Source: Mesorhizobium sp. AR07 (lineage in GTDB: Bacteria > Pseudomonadota > Alphaproteobacteria > Rhizobiales > Rhizobiaceae). From it: DNA of 64,000 bases. The notes beneath the pieces are model-generated. The model saw nothing but the letters and a program-made list of their open reading frames with translations. It was not told the DNA's origin and ran no database searches. The translations under genes and the position numbers were made by a program. Positions 8,325 through 17,379 of the stretch are shown in pieces (positions within the stretch are counted from its first letter, which is position 1; every line of letters begins with the position of its first letter). The stretch is taken from contig NZ_CP080526.1 in assembly GCF_024746815.1 (NCBI RefSeq), positions 62,001-126,000 on the forward strand, in the 5' to 3' direction.

Positions 8325-9440
8325 TCAGGCCGCGAGAACGGCTTTCGGCTCAACCAGTTCGTAGCCGAGCGCTTCGGCGACCGCGCGGTTGGTGATCTTG
8401 CCCTTGTGGACGTTGAGGCCATTGCGCAAATGGTGGTCGTCGACCAAAGCCTTCAGGCCCTTGTCGGCGAGCTGTAGCCCATAATGAAGCGTCGCGTTGT
8501 TGAGCGCGTGCGCCGACGTGACCGGCACCGCGCCGGGCATGTTGGCGACGCAGTAATGGATGACACCGTCGACTTCGTAAGTCGGGTCAGCATGGGTAGT
8601 GGCATGCGAGGTCTCGAAGCAGCCACCCTGGTCGATGGCGACGTCGACCAGCACGGCGCCCTTCTTCATGCCGGACAGCATTTCGCGCGAAACGAGTTTC
8701 GGCGCGGCAGCACCCGGGATGAGCACGGCGCCGACGACGATGTCGGCCGAAAAGCACTCTTCTTCTAGCGCTTCGACGGTCGAATAGCGGGTGTGGACGC
8801 GGCCGGCGAAGAGGTCGTCGAGCTGGCGCAGGCGCGGGATCGAACGGTCGATGATGGTGACGTCGGCGCCAAGGCCGGCCGCCATGCGGGCCGCATGCAG
8901 GCCGACAACGCCGCCGCCGAGCACGGTGACCTTGCCGGGCAGCACGCCGGGCACGCCGCCGAGCAGCACACCGCGGCCGCCATTGGCCTTCTGCAGCGCG
9001 GTGGCACCGGCCTGGATCGACAGGCGGCCGGCGACTTCCGACATCGGCGCGAGCAGCGGCAGGCCGCCGCGATCATCGGTCACCGTCTCGTAGGCGATCG
9101 CCGTGACGCCGGAAGCCAGCAGGCCCTTGGTCTGCTCCGGATCCGGAGCGAGATGGAGATAGGTGTAGAGGATCTGGCCGTCGCGCAGCTGTACCCATTC
9201 GTTGGGCTGCGGCTCCTTGACCTTGACGATCATGTCGGACTTGGCAAACACGTCCGCGGCCGTCTTGGCGATGGTGGCGCCGGCGGCGCGGTAGGCGTTG
9301 TCGTCGGCGCCGATGCCGGCACCGGCGCCGGTCTCGACCAGCACTTCATGGCCATGGGCGACATATTCGCGGACCGAGCCGGGCGTGAGGCCGACGCGGT
9401 ATTCGTGATTCTTGATTTCTCGGGGGCAGCCGACGCGCAT
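8325..9440 (-). CDS. ald: alanine dehydrogenase
   Basis: A 371-residue NAD-dependent L-alanine dehydrogenase, interconverting alanine with pyruvate and ammonia. It starts with MRVGCPREIKNHEYRVGLTP, typical of the family, and contains the substrate-site lysine in KVKEPQP, the catalytic histidine in YLHLAPD, and the NAD-binding glycine loop VLGGGVVGLHAA. Length matches the usual 370. An AGGAGA ribosome binding site precedes ATG 9440. The upstream region (about 9510-9570) has TTGCG-containing inverted sequences that might bind an Lrp-type regulator, but no lrp gene is adjacent. In rhizobia the enzyme takes part in alanine and ammonium metabolism. Confidence 0.95.
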   Translation of the reverse strand: MRVGCPREIKNHEYRVGLTPGSVREYVAHGHEVLVETGAGAGIGADDNAYRAAGATIAKTAADVFAKSDMIVKVKEPQPNEWVQLRDGQILYTYLHLAPDPEQTKGLLASGVTAIAYETVTDDRGGLPLLAPMSEVAGRLSIQAGATALQKANGGRGVLLGGVPGVLPGKVTVLGGGVVGLHAARMAAGLGADVTIIDRSIPRLRQLDDLFAGRVHTRYSTVEALEEECFSADIVVGAVLIPGAAAPKLVSREMLSGMKKGAVLVDVAIDQGGCFETSHATTHADPTYEVDGVIHYCVANMPGAVPVTSAHALNNATLHYGLQLADKGLKALVDDHHLRNGLNVHKGKITNRAVAEALGYELVEPKAVLAA

Positions 9441-10208
9441 CTTTTTATCTCCTGATCCGGCCCTTTTAGGCTCGTTCCCTGTCTAAACCCAGTGAACCAT
9501 GAATCGGCGCGCAGGTGTTTGCGAATACGCTTGCGCGAGAGGGTGCGCTTCGATAATCGTTGCGCAAAATGGCCAATTAGTCGCAGGAATCACGAAAAAT
9601 GCCACTCGACAGGATTGATATCGCCATTCTCGGCTTTACAGACGGATGGGGGGAACGAACGATGCTCGCCGGATTCAGTCCGGCTTGAACCAGTGCTCTG
9701 CATGACGGCTTGACAAAACCAGTGGGGCGATCGTGACGCGCTGCTGCAAAAACCACGGCTTGCCGACGATGTCCTGCTGCCCACCGGTCGCGACCTGTTT
9801 GCAGCGCAGCGATTAGGATTAGATTGTCTGAAGCACCGCCACTGTCGTCGGGCTGCATCCATCTGCAGCTTCTCCGCGCCAGCGTTTCACAACCGAAAAA
9901 CCCGCCACTCCTAGGGGCAAGAGCGGCGGGCTTTTTGCAGAGCTACTCGAACTGAATACGCGTTCCCATCCACATTAGCCGCGGATAATTAAGGCCGCAT
10001 TAACATGCAAAATTCGGGCATCTAAATCGATCCGAATGCAAGATGCGGCGGGCTCGGAGGTTCCGGGCCGAAATCGCTGCCCCCGTCCAAACCATAAAGC
10101 GTCAGCTATCAGAAAATCTGTGCTTGACGTTACGTAAGGTACCGTGCTTTTCGCTTTGCGGGGAACGACTTCCAGTCTCGGTCCAGGGCGACCAAATGGG
10201 GGGCAGCG
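9441..10208. other. intergenic region, no gene seen
   Basis: About 770 bases between the ald start and the next small plus-strand gene. It contains the presumed ald promoter region and the terminator-like hairpin at 9896-9936 (listed separately). Several overlapping open frames are present, but none has protein-like composition. Confidence 0.4.
9896..9936. terminator. bidirectional terminator-like hairpin
   Basis: CCCGCCACTC (9901-9910) pairs with GAGCGGCGGG (9921-9930) with one mismatch. It is flanked by AAAAA on the left and TTTTT on the right, so either strand would show a GC stem followed by a U-run. No recognised gene abuts it on either side; it may belong to a small untranslated transcript or a decayed gene. 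Confidence 0.6.
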
Positions 10209-10394
10209 ATGGTGGCTGGCGAACCAAACGACGTGCGCGTCAAACGCGCCGGTGGGGGATGGGTCGTTCATATTGTCGAGGACGGCAAACTGACAGTTCT
10301 TCGGTTCAAGACACAGTCTCCCGCCGAAAATTCCGCCGATGACCAACGAGCCAGGCTCGGCCTTGCTGGCAAGCCGCCGATTGACGAACGCTGA
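10209..10394 (+). CDS. small hypothetical protein
   Basis: A 61-residue protein with plausible composition: a beta-rich first half (DVRVKRAGGGWVVHIVEDG, then KLTVLRFKTQ) and a polar tail. ATG 10209 follows a G-run at 10199-10203 that can serve as a ribosome binding site. It is followed 29 bases later by another small gene in the same direction, so the two may be co-transcribed. I do not recognise the family. Confidence 0.5.
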   Translation: MVAGEPNDVRVKRAGGGWVVHIVEDGKLTVLRFKTQSPAENSADDQRARLGLAGKPPIDER

Positions 10395-10423
10395 TATCTA
10401 CACCGGATTGAGGGAGACGTTGG

Positions 10424-10671
10424 ATGGCTGGTGAGCCTTTGGCGCCGGCGGGAGAAACACATCGCCGAAGGGCCATTTCAACGCTGCTTGCGGCCGTCCG
10501 GCTGGCCATATTTATGGTGATGGTTGGCACCGCCGCCGATGCGGAAGACGACTATGTGGCCTGCTTGATCGACACGGCGGCAAAGATCATGAAAAGCTAG
10601 GTCGCAAAGGACCGGCCGCGGCGCTGGAAAAGGCGGCAAGAATTTGCAAGCCGCCACCGCAAGTAGCCTGA
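10424..10671 (+). pseudogene. small exported protein gene, apparently frameshifted
   Basis: ATG 10424 (ribosome binding site AGGGAGA at 10411-10417) opens a 58-codon frame ending at TAG 10598-10600. It encodes a signal-peptide-like N-terminus (basic RRR, then STLLAAVRLAIFMVMVGTAADA) and a short mature part with one cysteine. Directly after the stop, another frame continues with RKGPAAALEKAARICKPP and ends at 10671. That would supply a second cysteine and the helix expected of such small periplasmic proteins. A one-base indel near 10595-10602 would join the two. The 58-residue form could also be the real product. Confidence 0.5.
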
Positions 10672-10894
10672 GACGGGGTTCAAACACGCAAAATACATTG
10701 AGGCGCGTCGCTGTTCGAGCATCATGGAGATGCGAGACATTGCGACATCTCACGAAAGCCCGCCGTATCGAAAGGCGACCGGACTCCTCCGTTCGAAGCC
10801 GGAGTGTCAGCGGCTCCGGCAGGTTTTAGATCCTCTCTTCAGCACCGAGCAAGTTGGAACGGGGGGAGAGGCCGTCACATATGCGGAGCGCAAG

Positions 10895-11347
10895 TCACGC
10901 CCCAGAGACCAACGCAGGAATGGCCAAAGCCTCATTCGCCTCGTCAAGGATGGAGAAAGTGTAGCGGCCATCCGCGTCAAGATCGACGGAGTAGCTCAGG
11001 CGGTCAAGTATGTGGTTGTCCTGGTCGAACGTGACGATCCGCGGCTTCAGCGAGGTGATATGCGCTTCGTCCAGGTAGATGGAGTTGCAGACAATGATCT
11101 GGTCGTCTGGCTGGCACGTGCGGGCAGCTGCTCCATTTAGAACACAGCAGCGTGAGCCGCGCTCGCCCAGAATGACATAGGTCGAAATCCGCGCACCGGA
11201 ATTCTGGTTCCATATCTCCACGAATTCCATGGGCAGGATCCCGGCTTCTTCGCAGTGGTCAGGGTCGAGCGTTATCGAACCGTGGTAGTTGAGGTTCGCT
11301 TCGGTGACATGGATGCCGTGCAGCTTGCCGGCGACTATTTTTCGCAT
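10895..11347 (-). CDS. panD: aspartate 1-decarboxylase
   Basis: A 150-residue PanD-type decarboxylase that makes beta-alanine from aspartate for pantothenate and CoA synthesis. The self-cleavage Gly-Ser pair that yields the pyruvoyl cofactor is in NYHGSITLDPD (about residues 24-25). Other conserved parts are NSGARISTYVILGERGS and VLNGAAARTCQPDDQIIV. The C-terminus is about 25 residues longer than typical PanD. It is the last gene of the nad-bio operon, 53 bases after bioZ. I do not see the maturation factor PanM nearby, as usual outside enterobacteria. An intact panC or panB is absent; a panC fragment lies at 28.8 kb. Confidence 0.9.
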   Translation of the reverse strand: MRKIVAGKLHGIHVTEANLNYHGSITLDPDHCEEAGILPMEFVEIWNQNSGARISTYVILGERGSRCCVLNGAAARTCQPDDQIIVCNSIYLDEAHITSLKPRIVTFDQDNHILDRLSYSVDLDADGRYTFSILDEANEALAIPALVSGA

Positions 11348-11400
11348 TTCTGCTGTCCCTATTCATCATACAAGGTCGACCTTGGCAGCCGGGTTTCCCG

Positions 11401-12384
11401 CTAAATTCCGACGACGAGTGCGCCGCCGCTGAGACCTGCACCTGCTGCGGCGAGCAGGATTTTCTCGCCCGGTCGAAACGGCTCTGTTTGATTGGCAAGC
11501 GAGAGCGACAGCGGGATCGTCGCGGCGGAAGAGTTGCCGTATTCGGCGATCGTCTTGACGATTGCTTGATCCGCTATGCCGAGGTTTCGCCCGACCGCAT
11601 CAAAAATGCGCGCATTCGCCTGATGAGGCACGAACCGACCGACATCCTGTGGTCGCACTCCGGCGGCGGCGAGCGCGCTTGTCGAGCAATCGGTCATCAT
11701 CTCGACAGCCCTGGCGAACACTTCGCGGCCATCGGTCATCGTCATCCGGGTTTGCCCAAGGTCGAGGCCGTCATGGAACGGCATGTTGCTTCCGCCGGCC
11801 GGTATCTGGATCAGCCCGTAGCGCGAGCCGTCGGAATCCACCGAAGCGCCGAGAATGCCCTGATCGGTATCCTCGCAAGGACCAATCACCAGGGCGCCGG
11901 CGGCATCGGCGAAAAGCACCGAGCTTGCGCGCTCGGCTGGATTGATGCGGCGGCTGAGGATGTTGGCGGCGATGACCAGCGCTGGTTTGCCGTGCAGGCG
12001 GGTGAATCCATCAGCAAACATCAGCGCATAGATGAAGCCGGCGCAGGCGCCGGTTAAATCGACCGCGCCTGCGCGGCCAAGGCCGAGCTTGTGCGCGACA
12101 AGGGGTGCACTGGGCGGCAGAAGGTGGTCGGGCGTCGAGGTGGCAAGCAACAGCAGACCGATGTCGCTTCGGTCAATATCGGCGTTCGCCAGCGCCATGT
12201 CGCCAGCCTGCGCGGCAAGACCGGACAGCGTATCTTCCTCCGTCGCCCAGAAGCGTGACCGTATTCCGGTGCGCCGCTCGATCCAGCCAGGCTCGAGCCC
12301 GAGATTGTTCTCGATCTCGGCATTCGCCACTTTGCGACCAGGCGCATGGTGGCCAAATCCGAGAATGCACGACGACCTGCTCAT
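11401..12384 (-). CDS. bioZ: BioZ, KAS III-like pimeloyl-ACP precursor synthase
   Basis: A 327-residue ketoacyl-ACP synthase III homologue. The Cys-His-Asn triad is visible in DLTGACAGFIYAL, VPHQANARI and EYGNSSAATIPL. In alphaproteobacteria BioZ condenses glutaryl-CoA with malonyl-ACP to start the pimeloyl moiety of biotin, replacing BioC/BioH. Its placement directly after bioA, with ATG 12384 overlapping the bioA stop by four bases, supports BioZ rather than a housekeeping FabH. The same bioBFDAZ order is known from the Mesorhizobium loti symbiosis island. Confidence 0.93.
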   Translation of the reverse strand: MSRSSCILGFGHHAPGRKVANAEIENNLGLEPGWIERRTGIRSRFWATEEDTLSGLAAQAGDMALANADIDRSDIGLLLLATSTPDHLLPPSAPLVAHKLGLGRAGAVDLTGACAGFIYALMFADGFTRLHGKPALVIAANILSRRINPAERASSVLFADAAGALVIGPCEDTDQGILGASVDSDGSRYGLIQIPAGGSNMPFHDGLDLGQTRMTMTDGREVFARAVEMMTDCSTSALAAAGVRPQDVGRFVPHQANARIFDAVGRNLGIADQAIVKTIAEYGNSSAATIPLSLSLANQTEPFRPGEKILLAAAGAGLSGGALVVGI

Positions 12385-13640
12385 GGCTTTGAGCCGAAGC
12401 GTTCACCGGCCTCCTCGATGGCGTCATAGAGTCCGTCCAACTCGTCGCCAGTGATGCAATAGGGCGGGAGAAGGTAGAGGACGTTGCCGAGCGGACGAAC
12501 AAGCATGCCGCGCGCGAGGAAGAACGCGCGCAGCTTCGGTCCGATCTCGGCGAGATAACCGGCTGAATCGGCGCGCAGATCGAGAGCCGCGATCGTGCCG
12601 GTCGCCCGGCAGTCGGTGAAGCTGGCATTGTCGTGAAAGCGCCGAACCCCAGCGACCTGCATCGCGCTCAGGGCCGCGATCCGCTCGGCCACCGGCTCGT
12701 CGTGCCAGATCTCGACATTGGCAAGTGCCGCCGCGCAGGCAATCGGATTGGCGGTGTAGGAACTCGAGTGGAAAAACGTCTTCTTGCGGTCCGTCGAATA
12801 GTGGGCCTGGAAGATGGCATCGGTGGCGAGCGTGGCGGCCAGCGGGATCACGCCGCCGGTCAAGCCCTTCGAGGTGCACAAAATATCAGGAGAGATCGAT
12901 GCCTGCTCGCAGGCGAACATGGTACCGGTGCGCCCCCAGCCGGTCATCACCTCATCGGCGATCAACAGCGTGCCGGAGGCCTCGGCGATCTTCTTCAATT
13001 CGGTCAGAACCCAGGCCGGATACATCAGCATGCCGCCGGCGCCAAGCACCAGCGGCTCGACGATCAGCGCGGCGGCGCGCCGGTCGCGGCAGACAGCCTC
13101 GAACCGATCCAGTGTCTCCTGCTCGCGCCCGGCGGCCGGGAAGGGGATGGTGTCGACCTCGAACAGCAAAGGCTCGTAGGCGGCGTTGAACACGCCGCGG
13201 GCGCCGACGCTCATCGTGCCGATCGTGTCGCCATGATAGCTGTGCTCCATGACGACGATGCGCGAGCGCGGCGCGCCGATGTTGCGGAAATAACCGAGCG
13301 CCATCTTCAGCGCGACTTCGACGCAGGTCGAGCCGCTGTCGGAATAGAACACCCAATCGAGCCCGGCGGGAGCGAGACCGACAAGTGCCTTGGCCAGGCG
13401 CTCTGCCGGCTCGTGCGTGAAGCCGGCAAAGATGATCTGGTCGAGGCTCGACGCGGTCGTCTCGATAGCCTTCATGATGCGGGGGTGGCGGTGGCCATGG
13501 GTGACGACCCACCAGGAGGAGATGGCATCCAGGATACGCGTGCCGTCAGCCTTGTGGAGATAGGCTCCCTCCGTCAGGACGATTTCAGGGATCACGGGCT
13601 CAAGCGCGTGCTGGGTAAAGGGATGCCAGACCTGCGACAT
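12381..13640 (-). CDS. bioA: adenosylmethionine-8-amino-7-oxononanoate aminotransferase
   Basis: A 419-residue class III PLP aminotransferase converting KAPA to DAPA with S-adenosylmethionine as amino donor. Motifs include WHPFTQH at the start (typical of BioA), SSWWVVTHGHRHP, the substrate segment DSGSTCVEVALKMALGY, the PLP-binding aspartate in IADEVMTGWGRTG and the Schiff-base lysine in CTSKGLTGG. Length is normal. The start ATG (13640-13638) shares a base with the bioD stop (TGATG), so translation is coupled. Confidence 0.96.
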   Translation of the reverse strand: MSQVWHPFTQHALEPVIPEIVLTEGAYLHKADGTRILDAISSWWVVTHGHRHPRIMKAIETTASSLDQIIFAGFTHEPAERLAKALVGLAPAGLDWVFYSDSGSTCVEVALKMALGYFRNIGAPRSRIVVMEHSYHGDTIGTMSVGARGVFNAAYEPLLFEVDTIPFPAAGREQETLDRFEAVCRDRRAAALIVEPLVLGAGGMLMYPAWVLTELKKIAEASGTLLIADEVMTGWGRTGTMFACEQASISPDILCTSKGLTGGVIPLAATLATDAIFQAHYSTDRKKTFFHSSSYTANPIACAAALANVEIWHDEPVAERIAALSAMQVAGVRRFHDNASFTDCRATGTIAALDLRADSAGYLAEIGPKLRAFFLARGMLVRPLGNVLYLLPPYCITGDELDGLYDAIEEAGERFGSKP

Positions 13641-14290
13641 CAGTGATCCCCCGTACCCGAGGCGAAAGCAAATCCGGCAACCATTGCGTCCTTCAGCGTT
13701 TTGTCCGTCAGCGGATCGAGATACGGCAGCCTGCCGAGCTGCGGCGCACCGCCCATTTCCACGATGGTCCGTTGCGTATCGGCCATCTCATCGCCAATGA
13801 AAGCGATGCCGGCCAGCGGGATGGAGCGGGCCCGCAGGGCCTCGATCGACAGCAGCGTGTGGTTGATGGTGCCGAGCGTGGTGCGGGCGCACAGAATGAC
13901 CGGCAGCCGCCATTCAGCGAATATGTCGATGAACCTTGTCTTCCGGTTGAGCGGCACCATCAGGCCGCCCGCGCCCTCGATCACCAGCGGCGCCGGCAGG
14001 ACCGGAAATGAAAGATCGGCAGCCTTGATCGATATGCCGTCGATCTCGGCCGAACGGTGCGGCGACAGTGGGCTGTTCAAGCGGTAGGCTTCCGGCAGCA
14101 CGCGCCCCGACGGCAGGCCGGCAAGCCGCGCAACCACCTCGCTGTCGGTCTCGCCGTCGAGACCCGATTGAACCGGCTTCCAATAGAAGCCGTCGAGCAG
14201 GCCGGCGAGCCCGGCCGAGAATACGGTCTTGCCAATTCCGGTGTCTGTTCCGGTGATGACGATGCGTTGGGTCATGGCGCCTTCGGTCAT
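13640..14290 (-). CDS. bioD: dethiobiotin synthetase
   Basis: A 216-residue ATP-dependent carboxylase that closes the ureido ring from DAPA and CO2. The P-loop is TGTDTGIGKTVFS near the N-terminus, KPVQSG carries a catalytic lysine, and IEGAGGLMVPL is the second signature. ATG 14290 overlaps the bioF stop by four bases; an internal ATG at 14275 is an alternative. It is tightly packed between bioF and bioA. Confidence 0.95.
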   Translation of the reverse strand: MTEGAMTQRIVITGTDTGIGKTVFSAGLAGLLDGFYWKPVQSGLDGETDSEVVARLAGLPSGRVLPEAYRLNSPLSPHRSAEIDGISIKAADLSFPVLPAPLVIEGAGGLMVPLNRKTRFIDIFAEWRLPVILCARTTLGTINHTLLSIEALRARSIPLAGIAFIGDEMADTQRTIVEMGGAPQLGRLPYLDPLTDKTLKDAMVAGFAFASGTGDH

Positions 14291-15426
14291 GCCTTTGCCA
14301 ACACCTCGACGAGCGCCTCGACCATGGCCGAAATGTCGGCTTCATCGACGTTGAGCGTCAGCGAAATGCGCAGCCGCGATGTGCCCTCGGGCACGGTCGG
14401 CGGGCGAATGCCGCGGATGTCGAAGCCGCGCGCCTGCAATGCCGCCGCCACCGCCATGGTGCGCCCGACATCGCCGATGACGAAGGGCTGGATCTGCGAG
14501 CCGCTGGGCGTCACGCAACAGCGCTCGGCCAATTGGCGGCCGGCGAAGGCAATGCGTTCATGCAGCCGAACACGGCGCATCGGCTCGTCGGACAGCATGG
14601 CGAGCGCTTCGCGTGCCGCGACCGCCATCAGCGGCGATGGCGCGGTGGCGTAGATGAATGGCCGGCAACGGTTGACGAGATAGTCGCACAGCGTTCCCGG
14701 CCCGGTGACCAGCGCGCCCGAAGCGCCAAGCGCCTTGCCGCATGTGTGGAGCGCGATGACGTTGTCACGACCCTCGAACGCGGCGGCCAGCCCCCGGCCG
14801 TCCGGCCCCCAGACGCCGGTGGCATGCGCTTCGTCGACGACGATGAATGCCTCGTGCCGGTCGGCAAGCGCGACGAGGCTCGCAAGAGGCGCGTGGTCGC
14901 CATCCATGCTGTAGAGGCTTTCGACGGCGATCCAGACGCATCCCATGCCGCCTTCGGCGCGCCAGCGGGTGATCGCATCCTCGACAGCATCGACGTCGTT
15001 ATGCGCGGCCAGCTTGAACTCGGCGCGGCCAGCGCGGGCCCCCTCATGCATGCTGGCATGGGCGAGTTCGTCGAGGACCAGCAGGTCGCCCTTCTGCGGC
15101 AAGGCGGTCAGGAGGGCGAAGTTGGCGATGTAGCCGCTGCCGAAGAAAAGCGCGCGTTCGGCGCGGAAGAACCCCGCTGCGTCCGCCTCCAGCTGCTCAT
15201 GCTCGGGCGCATTACCGCGCAACAGCCGCGACCCGGTGGCGCCAACCGGCGTACCTCGCGCAATGGCAGCCGCAACCGCCTCGCCAAGTCTCCTGGAGGC
15301 GGCCAGCCCGAGATAGTCGTTCGACGAGAAGTCGAGCCCGGTGCGCGGCGACAGTGTCCGCAACCGGTCCCTGCGCGCCAGTCCCTGCAAGGTTGCCTCA
15401 TAGCGGGCAAGCGGTGCCCCGTTCAT
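14287..15426 (-). CDS. bioF: 8-amino-7-oxononanoate synthase
   Basis: A 379-residue alpha-oxoamine synthase that condenses pimeloyl-ACP with alanine to KAPA. Seen: DFSSNDYLGLAASRRL, the glycine-rich GATGSRLLRGN, DEAHATGVWGPDGRG and the PLP lysine in HTCGKALGASGAL. ATG 15426 is chosen because it overlaps the bioB stop by four bases; the frame is open farther upstream but runs into bioB. Confidence 0.95.
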   Translation of the reverse strand: MNGAPLARYEATLQGLARRDRLRTLSPRTGLDFSSNDYLGLAASRRLGEAVAAAIARGTPVGATGSRLLRGNAPEHEQLEADAAGFFRAERALFFGSGYIANFALLTALPQKGDLLVLDELAHASMHEGARAGRAEFKLAAHNDVDAVEDAITRWRAEGGMGCVWIAVESLYSMDGDHAPLASLVALADRHEAFIVVDEAHATGVWGPDGRGLAAAFEGRDNVIALHTCGKALGASGALVTGPGTLCDYLVNRCRPFIYATAPSPLMAVAAREALAMLSDEPMRRVRLHERIAFAGRQLAERCCVTPSGSQIQPFVIGDVGRTMAVAAALQARGFDIRGIRPPTVPEGTSRLRISLTLNVDEADISAMVEALVEVLAKA

Positions 15427-16421
15427 TGCGCCTCGAGTGCCATCGGCTCGATGCCAAGGCGCCGGAAGAGCAAAAGATCCTTGTCCTCGCCGGGATTGTC
15501 CGCCGTCAGCAGCGTGTCGCCGACGAAGATCGAGTTGGCGCCGGCAAAGAAGCACAGCGCCTGCATCTCGTCGGTCATGGCGGTGCGGCCGGCCGAAAGT
15601 CGCACATGCGATTTCGGCATCATGATGCGCGCCAGGGCAATCACGCGCACGAACTCGATCGGCTCGATGGGCTTGGCCTCGGCCAGCGGGGTGCCGGCGA
15701 TCGGGATGAGCATGTTGATCGGAACGCTTTCGGGGTGCTCCGGCAGATTGGCCAGCGTCACCAGCATGTCGATCCGGTCCACCGGTTCTTCGCCCATGCC
15801 GACGATGCCGCCGCAGCAGACCTTGATGCCGGATTGGCGAACCTGTTCGAGCGTATCGAGCCGGTCGGCAAAGCTGCGCGTGCTGATGATCTCGCTGTAG
15901 TAGCGTTCCGACGTATCGATGTTGTGGTTATAATAGTCGAGACCAGCCTGTTTCAGACGAGTGGTCTGCTCCAGATCGAGCATGCCGAGCGTCATGCAGG
16001 TCTCCATGCCGAGCGCCTTGACGCCTTCGACCATCGCCACGACCGCATCCATGTCACGCGCCTTGGGGTTTCGCCAGGCAGCGCCCATGCAATAGCGGGT
16101 GGCGCCCGCATCACGCGCCTTGGTCGCCTCGGCGATGACGTGCTTGACCTCCATCAGCTTCGACGCCTTCAGGCCGGTTTCATGATGCGCCGACTGGCTG
16201 CAATAGCCGCAATCCTCCGGGCAGCCGCCCGTCTTGATGCTGAGAAGCCGGCTGAGCTGGACCCTGTTTGGATCAAAATTTTGCCGATGAACGGTCTGCG
16301 CCAGGAAGAGGAGATTGTTGAAGGGCGCATCGTGAAGTGCCCGAGCCTCTTCCCGGGTCCACATCCCGTCGTCAGCGGATTGAGCCGGTGGCATTGTCTT
16401 TGTCGGATTGGTGGCGTGCAT
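15423..16421 (-). CDS. bioB: biotin synthase
   Basis: A 332-residue radical SAM enzyme inserting sulfur into dethiobiotin. The 4Fe-4S SAM cluster motif is CPEDCGYCSQSAHH, and YNHNIDTSERYY, CCGGIVGMGE and SAGRTAMTDEMQA match the family, including the arginine and cysteines that hold the second, 2Fe-2S cluster. I chose ATG 16421; the open frame reaches a GTG at 16454, adding 11 atypical residues. A gap of about 100 bases after nadC is the longest in the nad-bio operon and could hold an internal promoter. Confidence 0.95.
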   Translation of the reverse strand: MHATNPTKTMPPAQSADDGMWTREEARALHDAPFNNLLFLAQTVHRQNFDPNRVQLSRLLSIKTGGCPEDCGYCSQSAHHETGLKASKLMEVKHVIAEATKARDAGATRYCMGAAWRNPKARDMDAVVAMVEGVKALGMETCMTLGMLDLEQTTRLKQAGLDYYNHNIDTSERYYSEIISTRSFADRLDTLEQVRQSGIKVCCGGIVGMGEEPVDRIDMLVTLANLPEHPESVPINMLIPIAGTPLAEAKPIEPIEFVRVIALARIMMPKSHVRLSAGRTAMTDEMQALCFFAGANSIFVGDTLLTADNPGEDKDLLLFRRLGIEPMALEAQ

Positions 16422-16524
16422 CTCTATCCTGTTCCCTGGGGTTCCGGCCTTCACGGCTTCTTCGCTCGCCGATTGGCGGCGACCGGACAGTTCATCCGCC
16501 GGCTTTCGTGCGTTCCTCAGGCGG

Positions 16525-17379
16525 TCATGAGCTCCGATAGTCGAGGCCGATATCCAGGATCGGCGCGCTATGGGTCAGCCAGCCGATGGAAATCAGATCG
16601 ACACCGGTCGCGGCGATCGCTTGCGCTGTCGCGGCGGTGATCCTGCCCGAAGCTTCGGTGATAGCCCGGCCGGCAACCATGGACACCGCCTGGCAAAGCT
16701 CGTCGACCGACATGTTGTCGAACAGGACTGCGTCGGGAGCCAGCGCCAGGGCCTCTTCCAGCTGGGCCAGCGTATCGACCTCGACTTCGATCTTGACGAG
16801 GTGGCCGACGCTCGCTCGCGCTCGCTCTATCGCCGGGCGAATACCACCGGCGATGGCGATGTGGTTGTCCTTGATCAGGATGGCGTCGTCGAGGCCGAAA
16901 CGGTGATTGGAGCCGCCGCCAGCGCGCACGGCGTACTTTTCGACTGCCCGCAAGCCGGGTGTCGTCTTACGGGTGCAGACGACCTTCGCCTGATACTGGC
17001 GGATCGCATTGACAATCGATGCCGTCGTCGTAGCGATGCCGCTCAGATGGCACAAAAAATTGAGCGCCGTCCGTTCGGCGGTGAGAATGGCCCGGGCCGG
17101 ACCGCTGACCGATGCGATGGTCTGTCCGTGCGCCACCTCGCTGCCGTCCGGACACTCTACCGTAACCTGCACAGTCTCATCGATCAGCCTGAAGGCGAGC
17201 CTCGCCAGATCAAACCCGGCGACAACTCCGGCCTGGCGCGCCGCCAGCACGGTCGTCGCGCCATGGTTCTTCGGCACGATCGCGTCGCTCGTCAGATCAC
17301 CCGCCCGGCCGAGATCCTCCAGAAGTGCTGCCCGCACCAGAGGCTCAAGCATGATTGCTGGAAGCGGCGAAAGGTTCAT
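16525..17379 (-). CDS. nadC: nicotinate-nucleotide pyrophosphorylase (carboxylating)
   Basis: A 284-residue quinolinate phosphoribosyltransferase making nicotinate mononucleotide. Recognised by EDLGRAGDLTSDAIVP near the start, the FLCHLSGIAT block, CTRKTTPGLRAVEKYAV with its binding Arg and Lys residues, the GGGSNHRFGLDDAILIKDNH active-site segment and EVEVDTLAQL. Length is standard. ATG 17379 overlaps the nadB stop by four bases. Confidence 0.95.
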   Translation of the reverse strand: MNLSPLPAIMLEPLVRAALLEDLGRAGDLTSDAIVPKNHGATTVLAARQAGVVAGFDLARLAFRLIDETVQVTVECPDGSEVAHGQTIASVSGPARAILTAERTALNFLCHLSGIATTTASIVNAIRQYQAKVVCTRKTTPGLRAVEKYAVRAGGGSNHRFGLDDAILIKDNHIAIAGGIRPAIERARASVGHLVKIEVEVDTLAQLEEALALAPDAVLFDNMSVDELCQAVSMVAGRAITEASGRITAATAQAIAATGVDLISIGWLTHSAPILDIGLDYRSS

